Source: Planktothrix rubescens CCAP 1459/22 (GTDB lineage: Bacteria; Cyanobacteriota; Cyanobacteriia; Cyanobacteriales; Microcoleaceae). From it: a stretch of DNA of 64,000 bases. The stretch is taken from positions 1,606,001 through 1,670,000 of the forward strand of contig LR882958.1 of assembly GCA_904830895.1 (NCBI GenBank), in the 5' to 3' direction. This document shows, piece after piece, positions 9,353-18,231 of the stretch. Below the pieces are notes generated by a model, which was not told the origin of the DNA, made no database searches, and saw nothing but the letters and a program-made list of their open reading frames with translations. Position 1 is the first letter of the stretch, and every line of letters begins with the position of its first letter. A program made the position numbers and the translations under genes.

Positions 9353-10717
9353 TCAGTTTAACAATTCTGTTGCTAAATTTTCTGCTTGTTCTCGAATTTC
9401 TCTGACTGCGGTGGTTTCCCAGCGAGATCCTTTACAGGCTGTACCTAAAGTATATAGTTGTTGAGAAATTTCACCTTTTTGATCAATTAATGCTCCAGTT
9501 TTGGTGACATCTAAACCTAAATTTAATGAATCAGAACGAATTAAACCGCTTTTGAATAAGTTACCCAGTAGAGGATTGTTAAGTTTATGATAATCACCGA
9601 CTGAATTAGTACAGTTAATGACTAAACTAACTCGTAAATTCAATAATTCTTGATTGTGTCTTTGACGAATCATCACGTCTACATGATCGGAATTTTCAGA
9701 ATATTCTAAAATTCGACCTGCATATAAAATTAACTGTTGATTATTGAATAACTCTTGGATTTGTTGGTGAATATCGGGTGCAATTCTATGCCGCAAAACC
9801 TCCCAATAGGGTTGGACATGGCGCAAAAATCGAGCCTGTTCTGGGGGTGAAAGATGATTCCAAATTGAGGGGGTTTCAACCCGTAAAGAATCAATTACTG
9901 CCCTCCAATCATATCCTTTTTTAGCAGAATTGTCAATTGTTTCTCGAATTTTATGAAGTAATTTTCTTGTGGTTTTGGGGGCAGATTCTGGGGTTAAAAA
10001 TGGGGGTAAGGGTTCGACTTTTGCGTGGGGTTGGGGGAATAAACCGCGTCGAGAGATAACATAAATTTTACCCTGATGGTTTTGCTCTTTTAGAGTAGCA
10101 ATAATATCAATAGCGGTTAATCCAGATCCGATTAATAATAGGGGTTCATAGGTTGATATCGAGGGTAATTGAGGTTCAGACCAAGCCCAAGGAACATAAC
10201 GGTAACTCTGATAAAATGAAGGGTCAGAAATAGCCGGATTTTGAGGCGGAAAATTGCCTAGGGCTAAAACAGATTGATCAACGGATAGTTGTTCTCCACT
10301 TTTTAAAGTTATAATTAAATTGCTGGGTGTTTTGTCAATAGCGATCGCTTCATCTAAAACCCGATAAAAAAGAACTCCAGCCCGAGCTTTTTGTTCAGCG
10401 TCTTGCAAAATTGAGCGCAGATATTCACTATAAAATTTTCTAGGAACAAAGGTTTTATCCGTAATTAATTTATCTGGATAATGAACATTCAGCCATTGTA
10501 AAAAATTGTCATGCTGATTCGCAAAAGCACTCATTTTTCCGGCAGGAACATTGAGCAAATGATGATCTAAAGGAGTGCTATAGGCAATCCCCTCCCCCAA
10601 TTTATTTCTGCGTTCTATTAAATAAATATTTAAAGACTGGGAGGCTTTTTGGAGGAGATGAATTGCCACCATCACCCCACTAAAACCGCCCCCAATAATT
10701 GCAATCTTTTGAGTCAT
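9353..10717 (-). CDS. FAD/NAD(P)-binding oxidoreductase (YdhS/HcpA-type)
   Basis: 454 residues. The N-terminus KIAIIGGGFSGVMVAIHLL is a Rossmann dinucleotide fold, followed by IERRNKLGEGIAYST and HHLLNVPAGKMSA, the signature of the NAD_binding_9 family of FAD/NAD(P)-binding proteins. A second nucleotide-binding site is at LLLIGSGLTAIDIIATL (about 175-190), and a terminal motif LYTLGTACKGSRWETTAV closes the fold. Family members are probable flavin-dependent oxidoreductases or monooxygenases, mostly uncharacterised; substrate unknown. The gene is transcribed alone, and its leader contains a terminator-like hairpin (10763-10798). Confidence 0.82.
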   Translation of the reverse strand: MTQKIAIIGGGFSGVMVAIHLLQKASQSLNIYLIERRNKLGEGIAYSTPLDHHLLNVPAGKMSAFANQHDNFLQWLNVHYPDKLITDKTFVPRKFYSEYLRSILQDAEQKARAGVLFYRVLDEAIAIDKTPSNLIITLKSGEQLSVDQSVLALGNFPPQNPAISDPSFYQSYRYVPWAWSEPQLPSISTYEPLLLIGSGLTAIDIIATLKEQNHQGKIYVISRRGLFPQPHAKVEPLPPFLTPESAPKTTRKLLHKIRETIDNSAKKGYDWRAVIDSLRVETPSIWNHLSPPEQARFLRHVQPYWEVLRHRIAPDIHQQIQELFNNQQLILYAGRILEYSENSDHVDVMIRQRHNQELLNLRVSLVINCTNSVGDYHKLNNPLLGNLFKSGLIRSDSLNLGLDVTKTGALIDQKGEISQQLYTLGTACKGSRWETTAVREIREQAENLATELLN

Positions 10718-11079
10718 AAATAGGAGTTAATTCTGATGATTAATTTTTAGATGTTTATAAAAATCAACTGCCCTCTTTTGGGCATGAAAGCAGTTGATAG
10801 GCTGAATTTTAATTTGTTTGTATTGTAAGTGTATTTCAATTCATTTAAGATGTCAAGCCCTAAAAAGTCATCTATCGCACAAGACCAAAGAAACCCGGTT
10901 TCTGCGTAAGCCAGGTGCAAAGCGATATCCTGTTCTTAGCGTCTCTACCATGATAAATTCAGGGGTTTGCGTCCTCTGATTTTTCCGTATCGACAAACCT
11001 GTTTGTTAATTGTTGATTTTCCGACTTAAGCTAGAATTGAAAGTAATTGCTGAATCCACCTCTACAGTTATTGATCTTA
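10718..11079. other. 362-bp intergenic region between divergent genes
   Basis: Holds the promoters of two divergent genes. Seen in it are the 9-bp-stem hairpin at 10763-10798 and a short palindromic repeat AGAAACCCGGTTTCT near 10888 of a kind common in cyanobacterial intergenic DNA. No gene was recognised. Confidence 0.6.
10763..10798 (-). promoter_or_regulatory. Attenuator-like hairpin in the leader of the FAD enzyme gene
   Basis: ATCAACTGC (10763-10771) and GCAGTTGAT (10790-10798) are perfectly complementary, with an inner GCCC/GGGC alternative. On the minus strand the stem is followed by TTTTA about 45 bases before the ATG at 10717, as a leader terminator would be. Function is inferred from position and shape only. 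Confidence 0.35.
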
Positions 11080-11424
11080 ATGTTGACTTCTTTTGCTTTT
11101 CGTCGTTTCCAGCCCCTAATGGTCTTATTGCTAGGTCCTGGTTTTTTCATCCCGGCTGATCAGGCGTTATCCTTAACGAATGAAGAAGCACAAGTCTTTA
11201 GTAGCGAATACATGAACGGCTGTTTAGAAGGGGTAAGTCAATTTGGTCTTGAGCCAGAAAAAGGAGAACAGTATTGTCGTTGCACCCTGAATAATTTACT
11301 GAAACTTCCCGATAAAAAATTACAGTCTTTAGGGATGTTGAGCAAAGAACAAATTAAGCAAGATTCAGAAATTCAAAATGCCATCAATAGTTGTCTATCG
11401 ACTTATATTAAACCCGATCAATAG
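11080..11424 (+). CDS. Small secreted cysteine-containing protein, unknown function
   Basis: 114 residues from the ATG at 11080; an in-frame TTG at 11047 would add 11 residues. The ATG is preferred because it gives a normal signal peptide: basic FRRF, then the hydrophobic stretch PLMVLLLGPGFFIPA with a likely cut after ADQA. The mature part is helical and polar with four cysteines (NGCLEG, QYCRCTL, NSCLST), spaced as if for two disulfides. It is similar in type to short periplasmic proteins annotated as hypothetical in cyanobacteria. No family is recognised with certainty. A terminator follows at 11473. Confidence 0.65.
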   Translation: MLTSFAFRRFQPLMVLLLGPGFFIPADQALSLTNEEAQVFSSEYMNGCLEGVSQFGLEPEKGEQYCRCTLNNLLKLPDKKLQSLGMLSKEQIKQDSEIQNAINSCLSTYIKPDQ

Positions 11425-11472
11425 TTAATATAGCTAGTCCAAATCAGTTATCAGAAAAATGGGTTTAAAACC

Positions 11473-11497
11473 CCGTCCTTCTAGGACGGCTTTTTAT
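11473..11497 (+). terminator. Intrinsic terminator
   Basis: CCGTCCT (11473-11479) pairs with AGGACGG (11483-11489) around TCT and is followed by CTTTTTATT. It serves the small secreted protein gene ending at 11424. Confidence 0.85.
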
Positions 11498-11529
11498 TAA
11501 GCTGTCTATTAACGGCGGATGTCAACTTT

Positions 11530-13059
11530 CTAACTTCCGCCACTGCCCAAAATATATAAACTCAATAAAGTGCCACTATTCCATAATCCGTGCATGAACA
11601 TGGGGGCTAATAAATTGCGCGATCGCGTATAGACAAACCCTAGAACAATTCCTAACGTCATTAAGGGCAAAATTTCCGAAACATTAAAATGCGCCACGGC
11701 AAAGAGAAATCCACTTAAAATAATTGCACTTCCCAGGGGAAGATAACGGGTTAAAGACGGTAATAAAAATCCTCGAAACATAGTTTCTTCAAAGATCGGT
11801 GCCGCGATGGATGCAGTGATAAAAAATATCCCTAAAGCCACACTATCTCGACTTTCTAAAGCAATTGGTAATAAAGGATTACTGCCTCCCTGTCCATCCC
11901 AAAATTTCTGATTAATTAAAGACACTAAAATCACCAAAGGTAAGGCGACTAAATATCCCCCCAAACCCCAAACAAACCAATTATCTTTGAGTTTGAAGGT
12001 AAACCAACCTTCTGGTAAGGGGAAATAGGATTTAATCGAGAAATATAAAACCGAAAATCCTCCTACCATTAATAATAGATAGGTGATTAAAATATAAACC
12101 GCTTGACTCCTGACATCAAAACTACTGGGTTGAAGATTTAAGCCTTGAAAAACCGCTCTTAAAGTTAGGGGAATAAAGAATTGCCCCAATAAAGAAAAAC
12201 CCACTACAAAAACTTGTAAGATAATTTCTCCATTCCAAGGAATTAACCAAGCCACATCCATATTAGTGGCTAAAACAGAATCCTTGCCTTTAAATATTAA
12301 TTGAATTCCTAAAACAATAGCTAATAATAATCCCAGGATTAATCCTATACCTGGAATAGCACTAACAATCATTAACTTAAAAATTGCTTGTTCAGAGCGT
12401 TCCTGTTGTTGGGTTTCTAAAGTTACTAAGGCTTCTGGACGCTGTTGTAACGTATAGAGTTTAACTAAGGCTTGATAACGAAACCAACCCTCTAAATAGT
12501 TTTGTAAAATTGGTTCGGCATCGGGGAATAATCGGGCGGGAGTTTGCCATAATCCGATTAACACCTGTGCTGTTTTTGCGGTTTTGATTATACTATTTTT
12601 ATCCCCGGATGCAGGAAGTTTTTCCGAGGTTGTTTCTACCAAAGTCTTCCAGGTTTCTATGGCTTGGTCAGTAGATCCTAACTGAGTTTTTAAAATCCCG
12701 ATTCTCAGTTGTAAATCTCGATTTAGTTGTTCTAATTCCTGTAAAGAGCTTGCTGCTATTTGTTCATTATTTTCTCGAAATTTAGCTAAGTTTTTTGCAG
12801 CAGATTCTTGTACTTGTTGATATTGTTTAAGGGCTTCTTGTACCGGAGTTTTACCAATTAAATTATCGCGTAATATGATTGAATTATCGGCTTCTGTTCC
12901 CTTACCTTGCCATTGGGAAGCATGAAGCAGTAAATTGGTTTGATATAATTCTAAACGGCTTTGAATTTGGGGTTGAGTCCAACTATTGAGTAACGATAAA
13001 CCCAAAAAGCTAATTGCTAATAAGGTTAAAATTGCTAAAATCCAGCGTTTGGGTGTCAT
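11530..13059 (-). CDS. CPBP-family intramembrane metalloprotease
   Basis: 509 residues from the ATG at 13059 (MTPKRWILAI...); an upstream in-frame start at 13110 would add 17 residues but would almost touch the divergent gene, so the shorter form is preferred. There is one N-terminal membrane helix, a soluble helical segment (about 30-220), then about eight membrane helices. The CPBP/CAAX-protease motifs are intact near the C-terminus: EETMFRG (EExxxR), FAVAHFN (FxxxH) and MHGLWN (HxxxN), supplying the metal ligands. The family includes Rce1-like proteases and bacteriocin-immunity proteins; the large N-terminal domain is typical of the cyanobacterial branch. Substrate unknown. Confidence 0.88.
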   Translation of the reverse strand: MTPKRWILAILTLLAISFLGLSLLNSWTQPQIQSRLELYQTNLLLHASQWQGKGTEADNSIILRDNLIGKTPVQEALKQYQQVQESAAKNLAKFRENNEQIAASSLQELEQLNRDLQLRIGILKTQLGSTDQAIETWKTLVETTSEKLPASGDKNSIIKTAKTAQVLIGLWQTPARLFPDAEPILQNYLEGWFRYQALVKLYTLQQRPEALVTLETQQQERSEQAIFKLMIVSAIPGIGLILGLLLAIVLGIQLIFKGKDSVLATNMDVAWLIPWNGEIILQVFVVGFSLLGQFFIPLTLRAVFQGLNLQPSSFDVRSQAVYILITYLLLMVGGFSVLYFSIKSYFPLPEGWFTFKLKDNWFVWGLGGYLVALPLVILVSLINQKFWDGQGGSNPLLPIALESRDSVALGIFFITASIAAPIFEETMFRGFLLPSLTRYLPLGSAIILSGFLFAVAHFNVSEILPLMTLGIVLGFVYTRSRNLLAPMFMHGLWNSGTLLSLYILGSGGS

Positions 13060-13205
13060 GATTTCAAAACTTGAGAATAAAATATTGCCGAGTTGGAGCC
13101 ATAGACTCAATATTTTAACCGATGCTGTCCGAAACGCGGTACAATCACATCTGGCTTAAATTCGGTTCAGTCCAGAGTCCAAAATTCCCACTCCTCAATT
13201 TAACA

Positions 13206-14564
13206 ATGACGACCCGTGTAATTCTTGTCCGTCATGGTCAAAGTACCTATAATGCCCAAAGTCGAATTCAAGGTCGCTTGGATGCCTCTGTTTTGACAGA
13301 GAAAGGTTCTGTGGCCGCTCAGAAAGTCGGTGATGCCTTGAATGGTTTAAAGTTTGATGCTCTCTATTGCAGTCCCCTGCAACGGGCGAAACAAACAGCC
13401 CAAATCATCGTCACCTATCTGTCTGACCCCCCTAAAGTAGAGCCCAGCGACCTGTTAATGGAAATTGATCTTCCCCTGTGGGCGGGGATGGAACGTCAAG
13501 CGGTGATGGAACAGTTTCCCCAAGAGTATCAGACCTGGCACGACTCGCCCCATGAGTTTTCGATGCTGGTTTCAACTCCTGAAGGAGAAAAACAACATTT
13601 TCCCGTATTAGCATTATTTGAACAGGCTAAACAATTTTGGCGGGAAATTTTAGCCCGTCATCAAAATCAAACGGTTTTATTAGTGGCTCATAATGGAATT
13701 AATCGTTGTTTAATTGCGACGGCTTTAGGAATTCAACCGCAATTTTATCAAAGTGTACAACAGTCTAACTGTGGGATTAGTATTTTGAATTTTACTAATA
13801 TTATCCCCGGAGAATTACCGAAACCTGCGGATGTTCAGTTGGAGTCAATGAACTTAACAACTCACGTTGGTCATAAAGTGCCTTCTGTACGTCCTGGTCA
13901 TCAAGGGCCGCGATTATTATTAGTTAGACACGGGGAAACGGAATGGAACCGCATGGGTCAATTCCAGGGACAAATTGATGTTCCTTTGAATGATAATGGT
14001 CGAGAACAAGCTCGGAAAGCGGCGGAATTTCTCAAGGAAATTAAAATTGATTTTGCGGTAACAAGTCCCATGGCACGTCCCAAGGAAACCGCAGAAATTA
14101 TATTACAAAATCATCCGGGGATAGAGTTACAATTAGAACCGGAATTTTGTGAAATTAGTCATGGTTTATGGGAAGGTAAATTTGAGGCGGAAATTGAACA
14201 ATTTTATCCGGGATTATTAGAGGAATGGAAAATAGCACCGCAAACGGTTCAAATGCCTGAAGGTGAGAATTTACAACAGGTTTGGCAACGTTCTTTAATT
14301 GCGTGGAAGCAGATTGTTGAAACCTATAATCACCAAAATGTAACTATATTAGTGGTTGCCCATGATGCCATTAATAAAGCCCTTTTGTGTCAATTATTTA
14401 ATCTGCCTCCGGATCATTTTTGGAACTTTAAACAAGGTAATGGGGCGGTGACAGTAATTGATTATCCCCAAGGAATTGAGGGTTTACCTGTGTTACAAGC
14501 TGATAATATTACTAGCCATTTATCGGGTAGTATTCTCGATAAAACGGCGGCGGGAGCGTTATAG
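13206..14564 (+). CDS. Two-domain histidine phosphatase (phosphoglycerate mutase-like)
   Basis: 452 residues from the ATG at 13206 (MTTRVILVRHGQS). The domain begins immediately after this ATG, so the in-frame start at 13122 is unlikely. Two complete histidine-phosphatase domains are fused: the first has VRHGQSTYN, CSPLQRAKQT and VAHNGINR; the second, from about residue 230, has VRHGETEWN, SPMARPKET and VAHDAINK. Both keep the RHG catalytic histidine and the second histidine. They remove phosphate from small metabolites or proteins; the substrate is not determined by sequence. It points the same way as the dihydroorotase-like gene 75 bp downstream. Confidence 0.88.
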   Translation: MTTRVILVRHGQSTYNAQSRIQGRLDASVLTEKGSVAAQKVGDALNGLKFDALYCSPLQRAKQTAQIIVTYLSDPPKVEPSDLLMEIDLPLWAGMERQAVMEQFPQEYQTWHDSPHEFSMLVSTPEGEKQHFPVLALFEQAKQFWREILARHQNQTVLLVAHNGINRCLIATALGIQPQFYQSVQQSNCGISILNFTNIIPGELPKPADVQLESMNLTTHVGHKVPSVRPGHQGPRLLLVRHGETEWNRMGQFQGQIDVPLNDNGREQARKAAEFLKEIKIDFAVTSPMARPKETAEIILQNHPGIELQLEPEFCEISHGLWEGKFEAEIEQFYPGLLEEWKIAPQTVQMPEGENLQQVWQRSLIAWKQIVETYNHQNVTILVVAHDAINKALLCQLFNLPPDHFWNFKQGNGAVTVIDYPQGIEGLPVLQADNITSHLSGSILDKTAAGAL

Positions 14565-14581
14565 GTTGACTGTGTGGAGAG

Positions 14582-14605
14582 AGAGACGCGCCGTGGCACG
14601 TCTCT
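14582..14605. repeat. REP-like AGAGACG...CGTCTCT palindrome
   Basis: AGAGACG and CGTCTCT flank CGCCGTGGCA. A sister copy with the same core (GCCGTGG) lies at 42211-42242. It sits between two co-directional genes. Confidence 0.65.
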
Positions 14606-14639
14606 ACTGCACCCTAAAACCAACACCTGATACTCGAAT

Positions 14640-15995
14640 ATGAATTGTCAACTTTTAAAGCAAGTTCGTGTGATTGATCCGGTTTCTAAACGGGATCAAA
14701 TTGCTGATATTTTAGTGATTGATGGTTATATTAAAACTATTGAATCTGAAATTAATGATTATCCTGAAAATACCATTATTATTAATAGTAAAGGGTTGAT
14801 TTTAGGGCCGGGATTAGTTGATTTATATAGTCAGAGTGGGGAACCGGGATTTGAAGAAAGGGAAAACTTAAATTCTTTATTAAATGCTGCTGCTGCTGGA
14901 GGATTTACTCGATTAGGGATTTTACCTAATACTATTCCAGCAATTGATAACCCGGCAACGGTGACATTATTACAACAACGATCTGAAAAAGTTGCTATTC
15001 TCAATTCTGAGTTTCAGCGTCCGAAATTATATCTTTGGGGCGCATTAACTCAAGATGTGGCGGGTCAACAAATGACGGAATTAAGTGAATTAGCGGATAC
15101 TGGTGTTGTGGGTTTTGCTGATGGTAAACCTCTGGAAAATTTAGCGTTATTAAGAAGAATATTAGAATATTTAAAACCTTTAAATAAACCCTTGGCTTTA
15201 TATGCTTGCGATCGCCAATTAGCGGTTAATGGAGTCATGCGAGAGGGGAATGATTCTATATTATGTGGTTTGCCCGGAATCCCCCAATTTGCTGAAACCG
15301 CAGCCTTAGCCGCGATATTAGAATTAGTAGAAGTAACGGGAACTCCTATTCATATTATGCGGGTTTCTACGGCGCGAAGTGTAGAATTAATAGCCCAAGC
15401 TAAAGCCCGTAATTTACCAATTACCGCCAGTACAACTTGGATACACTTATTATTAAATACCACATCTATTAATCGGATTTGGAATCAACCGTTAGAAGAT
15501 CAAGATTCAACGATTATTCATGCTATTCCTCTCCCATACAACCCTAATTTAAGAGTAGATCCACCTTTAGGAAATCCATCGGATCAACAGGCTTTAATTC
15601 AAGGACTGGAAACGGGAATTATTGATGCGATCGCCATTGATCATACCCCCTATTCTTATGAAGAAAAAACCGTTGCCTTTGCCGATGCTCCCCCAGGTAT
15701 GATTGGGTTAGAATTAGCATTACCTCTATTATGGGAAACCTTTGTTGAGTCGGGGCGATGGTCAGCCTTAGATTTATGGGGATTTTTAAGCAGTAACCCG
15801 GCTATTTGTTTACAACAAACTCCCTATTCTATTCAACCGGATCAACCCGCAGAAATGATATTATTTGATCCTAAGACTTCTTGGGTTGTTAATACCAATA
15901 CCCTCAAATCTCGCTCTATTAATACTCCCTGGTTAGGGCAAGAAATTACCGGGCTAGTGATCAAAACTTGGTCGCATGATGTTAGTATATCTTAG
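14640..15995 (+). CDS. Dihydroorotase-like protein lacking the metal site
   Basis: 451 residues covering the whole dihydroorotase fold, with family landmarks GLVDL..., AAAGGFTRLGILPNT, LCGLPGIPQFAE and HIMRVSTARSVELI. However, the zinc ligands are lost. The HxH pair after GLVD is Y63-S-Q65, the histidine expected near residue 188 is Tyr (LYACD), the one in the HxST motif is Arg241, and only the late Asp (D334 in AIDHTPY) remains. Such PyrC-like proteins elsewhere support aspartate transcarbamoylase structurally instead of catalysing ring closure; that role here is inference. A true dihydroorotase is expected elsewhere in the genome. Confidence 0.85.
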   Translation: MNCQLLKQVRVIDPVSKRDQIADILVIDGYIKTIESEINDYPENTIIINSKGLILGPGLVDLYSQSGEPGFEERENLNSLLNAAAAGGFTRLGILPNTIPAIDNPATVTLLQQRSEKVAILNSEFQRPKLYLWGALTQDVAGQQMTELSELADTGVVGFADGKPLENLALLRRILEYLKPLNKPLALYACDRQLAVNGVMREGNDSILCGLPGIPQFAETAALAAILELVEVTGTPIHIMRVSTARSVELIAQAKARNLPITASTTWIHLLLNTTSINRIWNQPLEDQDSTIIHAIPLPYNPNLRVDPPLGNPSDQQALIQGLETGIIDAIAIDHTPYSYEEKTVAFADAPPGMIGLELALPLLWETFVESGRWSALDLWGFLSSNPAICLQQTPYSIQPDQPAEMILFDPKTSWVVNTNTLKSRSINTPWLGQEITGLVIKTWSHDVSIS

Positions 15996-16047
15996 CCTGT
16001 GGTCACAAGAAACTAGACTCTAATTTAACATTTTTAAGTAAAAATAA

Positions 16048-17352
16048 TTGACTGTGAAGACTCAAAAACGACCGATTGCTATAGATTTATTCGCGGGTGC
16101 GGGAGGTATGACCCTCGGTTTTGAACAGGCTGGATTTGATGTTTTAGCCGCCGTAGAAATTGACCCAATTCATTGTGCTACCCATGAATATAATTTTCCA
16201 TTTTGGAAGGTGTTTTGTCAAGGTATTGAAACCCTGACGGGATCAGAAATTAGACAGGATTCTGATATTGGAAATAGAGATATTGATATAGTATTTGGTG
16301 GGCCACCTTGTCAGGGTTTTTCGTTAATGGGAAAACGGGCTTTTGATGATCCTAGAAATAGTTTGATGTTTCATTTTATTCGGTTAGTTGATGAATTACA
16401 ACCGAAATATTTTGTTTTGGAAAATGTTCCGGGTTTAACGGTCGGAAAACATCGACAATTTATTACTGAGATTATTGATAAGCTGCAAAGTCAGGGTTAT
16501 CAAGTCATAGAAAACTATCAAGTCTTAAATGCTTCCTATTATGGTGTACCTCAAGATCGATCACGTTTATTTATTCTAGGATCTCGAAAAGGTTTACCCC
16601 TACCTGGTTATCCTCAACCCATCACAAAATCCCCAAAAGTTAATCCTAGAATTGATAATAAATTAAATAACTTATCTCCCTGTCCGACGGTTTGGGATGC
16701 CATTGGAGATTTACCCACTATTGAACAATATCCTGAATTATTCTTAAAAGATTATACCTTAGCGGAATATCAAAAATCAAGTTTTTATGCTCAATTATTG
16801 CGGGGATTACTTGCGGTTAAGGATAATTTTTCTTATCCGAGAATTTTTGATAAAAATTTGTTAACTTGTAGTTTGCGATCGCAACATTCTCCCACCTCTA
16901 CCGCACGATTTGAAGCCACGGAATGGGGGAAAACCGAAAAAATCAGTCGATTTCATAAACTCCATCCTCAAGGTTTATGTAACACTTTAAGAGCCGGAAC
17001 ACCCAGTAACCGAGGCGCCTTTACTTCCCCTCGTCCAATTCATCCCTATACCCCTCGATGTATTACGGTGAGAGAAGCCGCCCGCTTACATTCCTATCCC
17101 GACTGGTTTAGATTTCAAGGTACAAAATGGCACGGTTTTCGACAAGTTGGAAATTCGGTTCCGCCCTTATTAGCTAAAGCCGTGGCGGGGGAAATTATCA
17201 AACTTTTGGAAATAATTCCTAGTCAACCAACGGAAAAGGAAAAATTAGGTGATGATGCGTTATTATATTTGAATATGTCCCAAGCGGCAAAACGCTATAA
17301 TGTTGATCCTCATGTAATTGAGCCTAGAAAAAGAGGAAATAAGGGTGAATAA
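16048..17352 (+). CDS. DNA (cytosine-5) methyltransferase of a type II R-M system
   Basis: 434 residues. The conserved C5-methylase motifs appear in order: I (IDLFAGAGGMTLGFEQAG), IV with the catalytic cysteine (GGPPCQGFS), VI (FVLENVPG), VIII (QDRSRLFILG), and IX/X (TVREAARLHSYPDWF, QVGNSVPPLLA). It flips and methylates C5 of a cytosine in an unknown recognition site. The start is TTG at 16048 or GTG at 16054; there is no ATG nearby. The next gene starts 4 bp after the stop and looks like the partner nuclease. The pair interrupts core genes (dihydroorotase-like and deoC). Confidence 0.93.
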   Translation: MTVKTQKRPIAIDLFAGAGGMTLGFEQAGFDVLAAVEIDPIHCATHEYNFPFWKVFCQGIETLTGSEIRQDSDIGNRDIDIVFGGPPCQGFSLMGKRAFDDPRNSLMFHFIRLVDELQPKYFVLENVPGLTVGKHRQFITEIIDKLQSQGYQVIENYQVLNASYYGVPQDRSRLFILGSRKGLPLPGYPQPITKSPKVNPRIDNKLNNLSPCPTVWDAIGDLPTIEQYPELFLKDYTLAEYQKSSFYAQLLRGLLAVKDNFSYPRIFDKNLLTCSLRSQHSPTSTARFEATEWGKTEKISRFHKLHPQGLCNTLRAGTPSNRGAFTSPRPIHPYTPRCITVREAARLHSYPDWFRFQGTKWHGFRQVGNSVPPLLAKAVAGEIIKLLEIIPSQPTEKEKLGDDALLYLNMSQAAKRYNVDPHVIEPRKRGNKGE

Positions 17353-17355
17353 TTT

Positions 17356-18159
17356 ATGGCAGATAAAAGCAAGAAATCAGGAAGATATGATGCAATTATT
17401 GCTGAAATATTTAGACAGCATTATCAAGAAGGTATAACTAATTTTGAATTCAGTCGTTCTGAATTTACTGAAGTTGCTCAAAGTCTCAATATCCCATCTC
17501 CTAAAAATTTAGGTGATGTTTTATATTCTTATCGTTTTAGGCGAAAGTTTCCAACAGTAATATCTGATACTGCACCTGATGGTTTAGAATGGGTTATTGA
17601 GTTAGCAGGACAAGCAGTTTATAGATTTAAACTGAGTCCAATTAATCGAATTACTCCTAACCCCAATCTAATTTGTATAAAAATTCCTGACTCGACACCT
17701 GAAATTATTAGTAAGTATGCTTTAACTGATGAACAAGCATTACTAGCAAAGGTACGCTATAACCGATTAATAGATATTTTTCTAGGAATTACAACATATT
17801 CCTTACAAAATCATCTGAGAACTACAGTACCTAATATTGGACAAATTGAAATAGATGAAATTTATGTAGGAGTAAATCAAAATGGTGCACAATATGTCAT
17901 TCCAGTTCAAGCTAAAGGAGGATCTGATCAGCTTGGTGTTGTTCAAACAAAACAGGATATAAGCTGTTGTATCAGTAAATTCCCTGATTTGATTTGTCGT
18001 CCCGTATCTACCCAATTTATGCAAGATAATGTTATTGCTATGTTTGAATTAACCCTAGAAGATGAGCAAATTAGGATTGTTAAAGAAAAACATTACCAGT
18101 TAGTTTTGAGCAAAGATATTTTAAGAGCGGACTTAGAACAATATAAAATATGGGAATAA
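17356..18159 (+). CDS. Putative type II restriction endonuclease
   Basis: 267 residues, starting 4 bp after the methylase gene and so translationally linked. I do not recognise a named restriction enzyme, but residues about 163-190 read QIEIDEIYVGV...YVIPVQAKGG: an acidic residue, a beta hairpin, then Q-A-K, compatible with a PD-(D/E)XK nuclease core whose E is Q, as in Mrr-like enzymes. The N-terminal half is helical and may bind DNA. Context supports a cognate nuclease; the specificity should equal that of the methylase. Confidence 0.7.
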   Translation: MADKSKKSGRYDAIIAEIFRQHYQEGITNFEFSRSEFTEVAQSLNIPSPKNLGDVLYSYRFRRKFPTVISDTAPDGLEWVIELAGQAVYRFKLSPINRITPNPNLICIKIPDSTPEIISKYALTDEQALLAKVRYNRLIDIFLGITTYSLQNHLRTTVPNIGQIEIDEIYVGVNQNGAQYVIPVQAKGGSDQLGVVQTKQDISCCISKFPDLICRPVSTQFMQDNVIAMFELTLEDEQIRIVKEKHYQLVLSKDILRADLEQYKIWE

Positions 18160-18231
18160 TTTTAGCAAAGATAAATAAGCCAAAATAGCTATATAATAGA
18201 ATTAATGTATCACTGAATTACAATCAATTTT

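Noticed and set aside
13122-13205. Longer N-terminus of the histidine phosphatase.
   Set aside because: The extra residues have no similarity to the family and would leave almost no promoter space to the divergent protease gene.
14458-14643. Short frame overlapping the end of the phosphatase gene.
   Set aside because: It lies in another frame over a REP-like palindrome and overlaps two well-supported genes.
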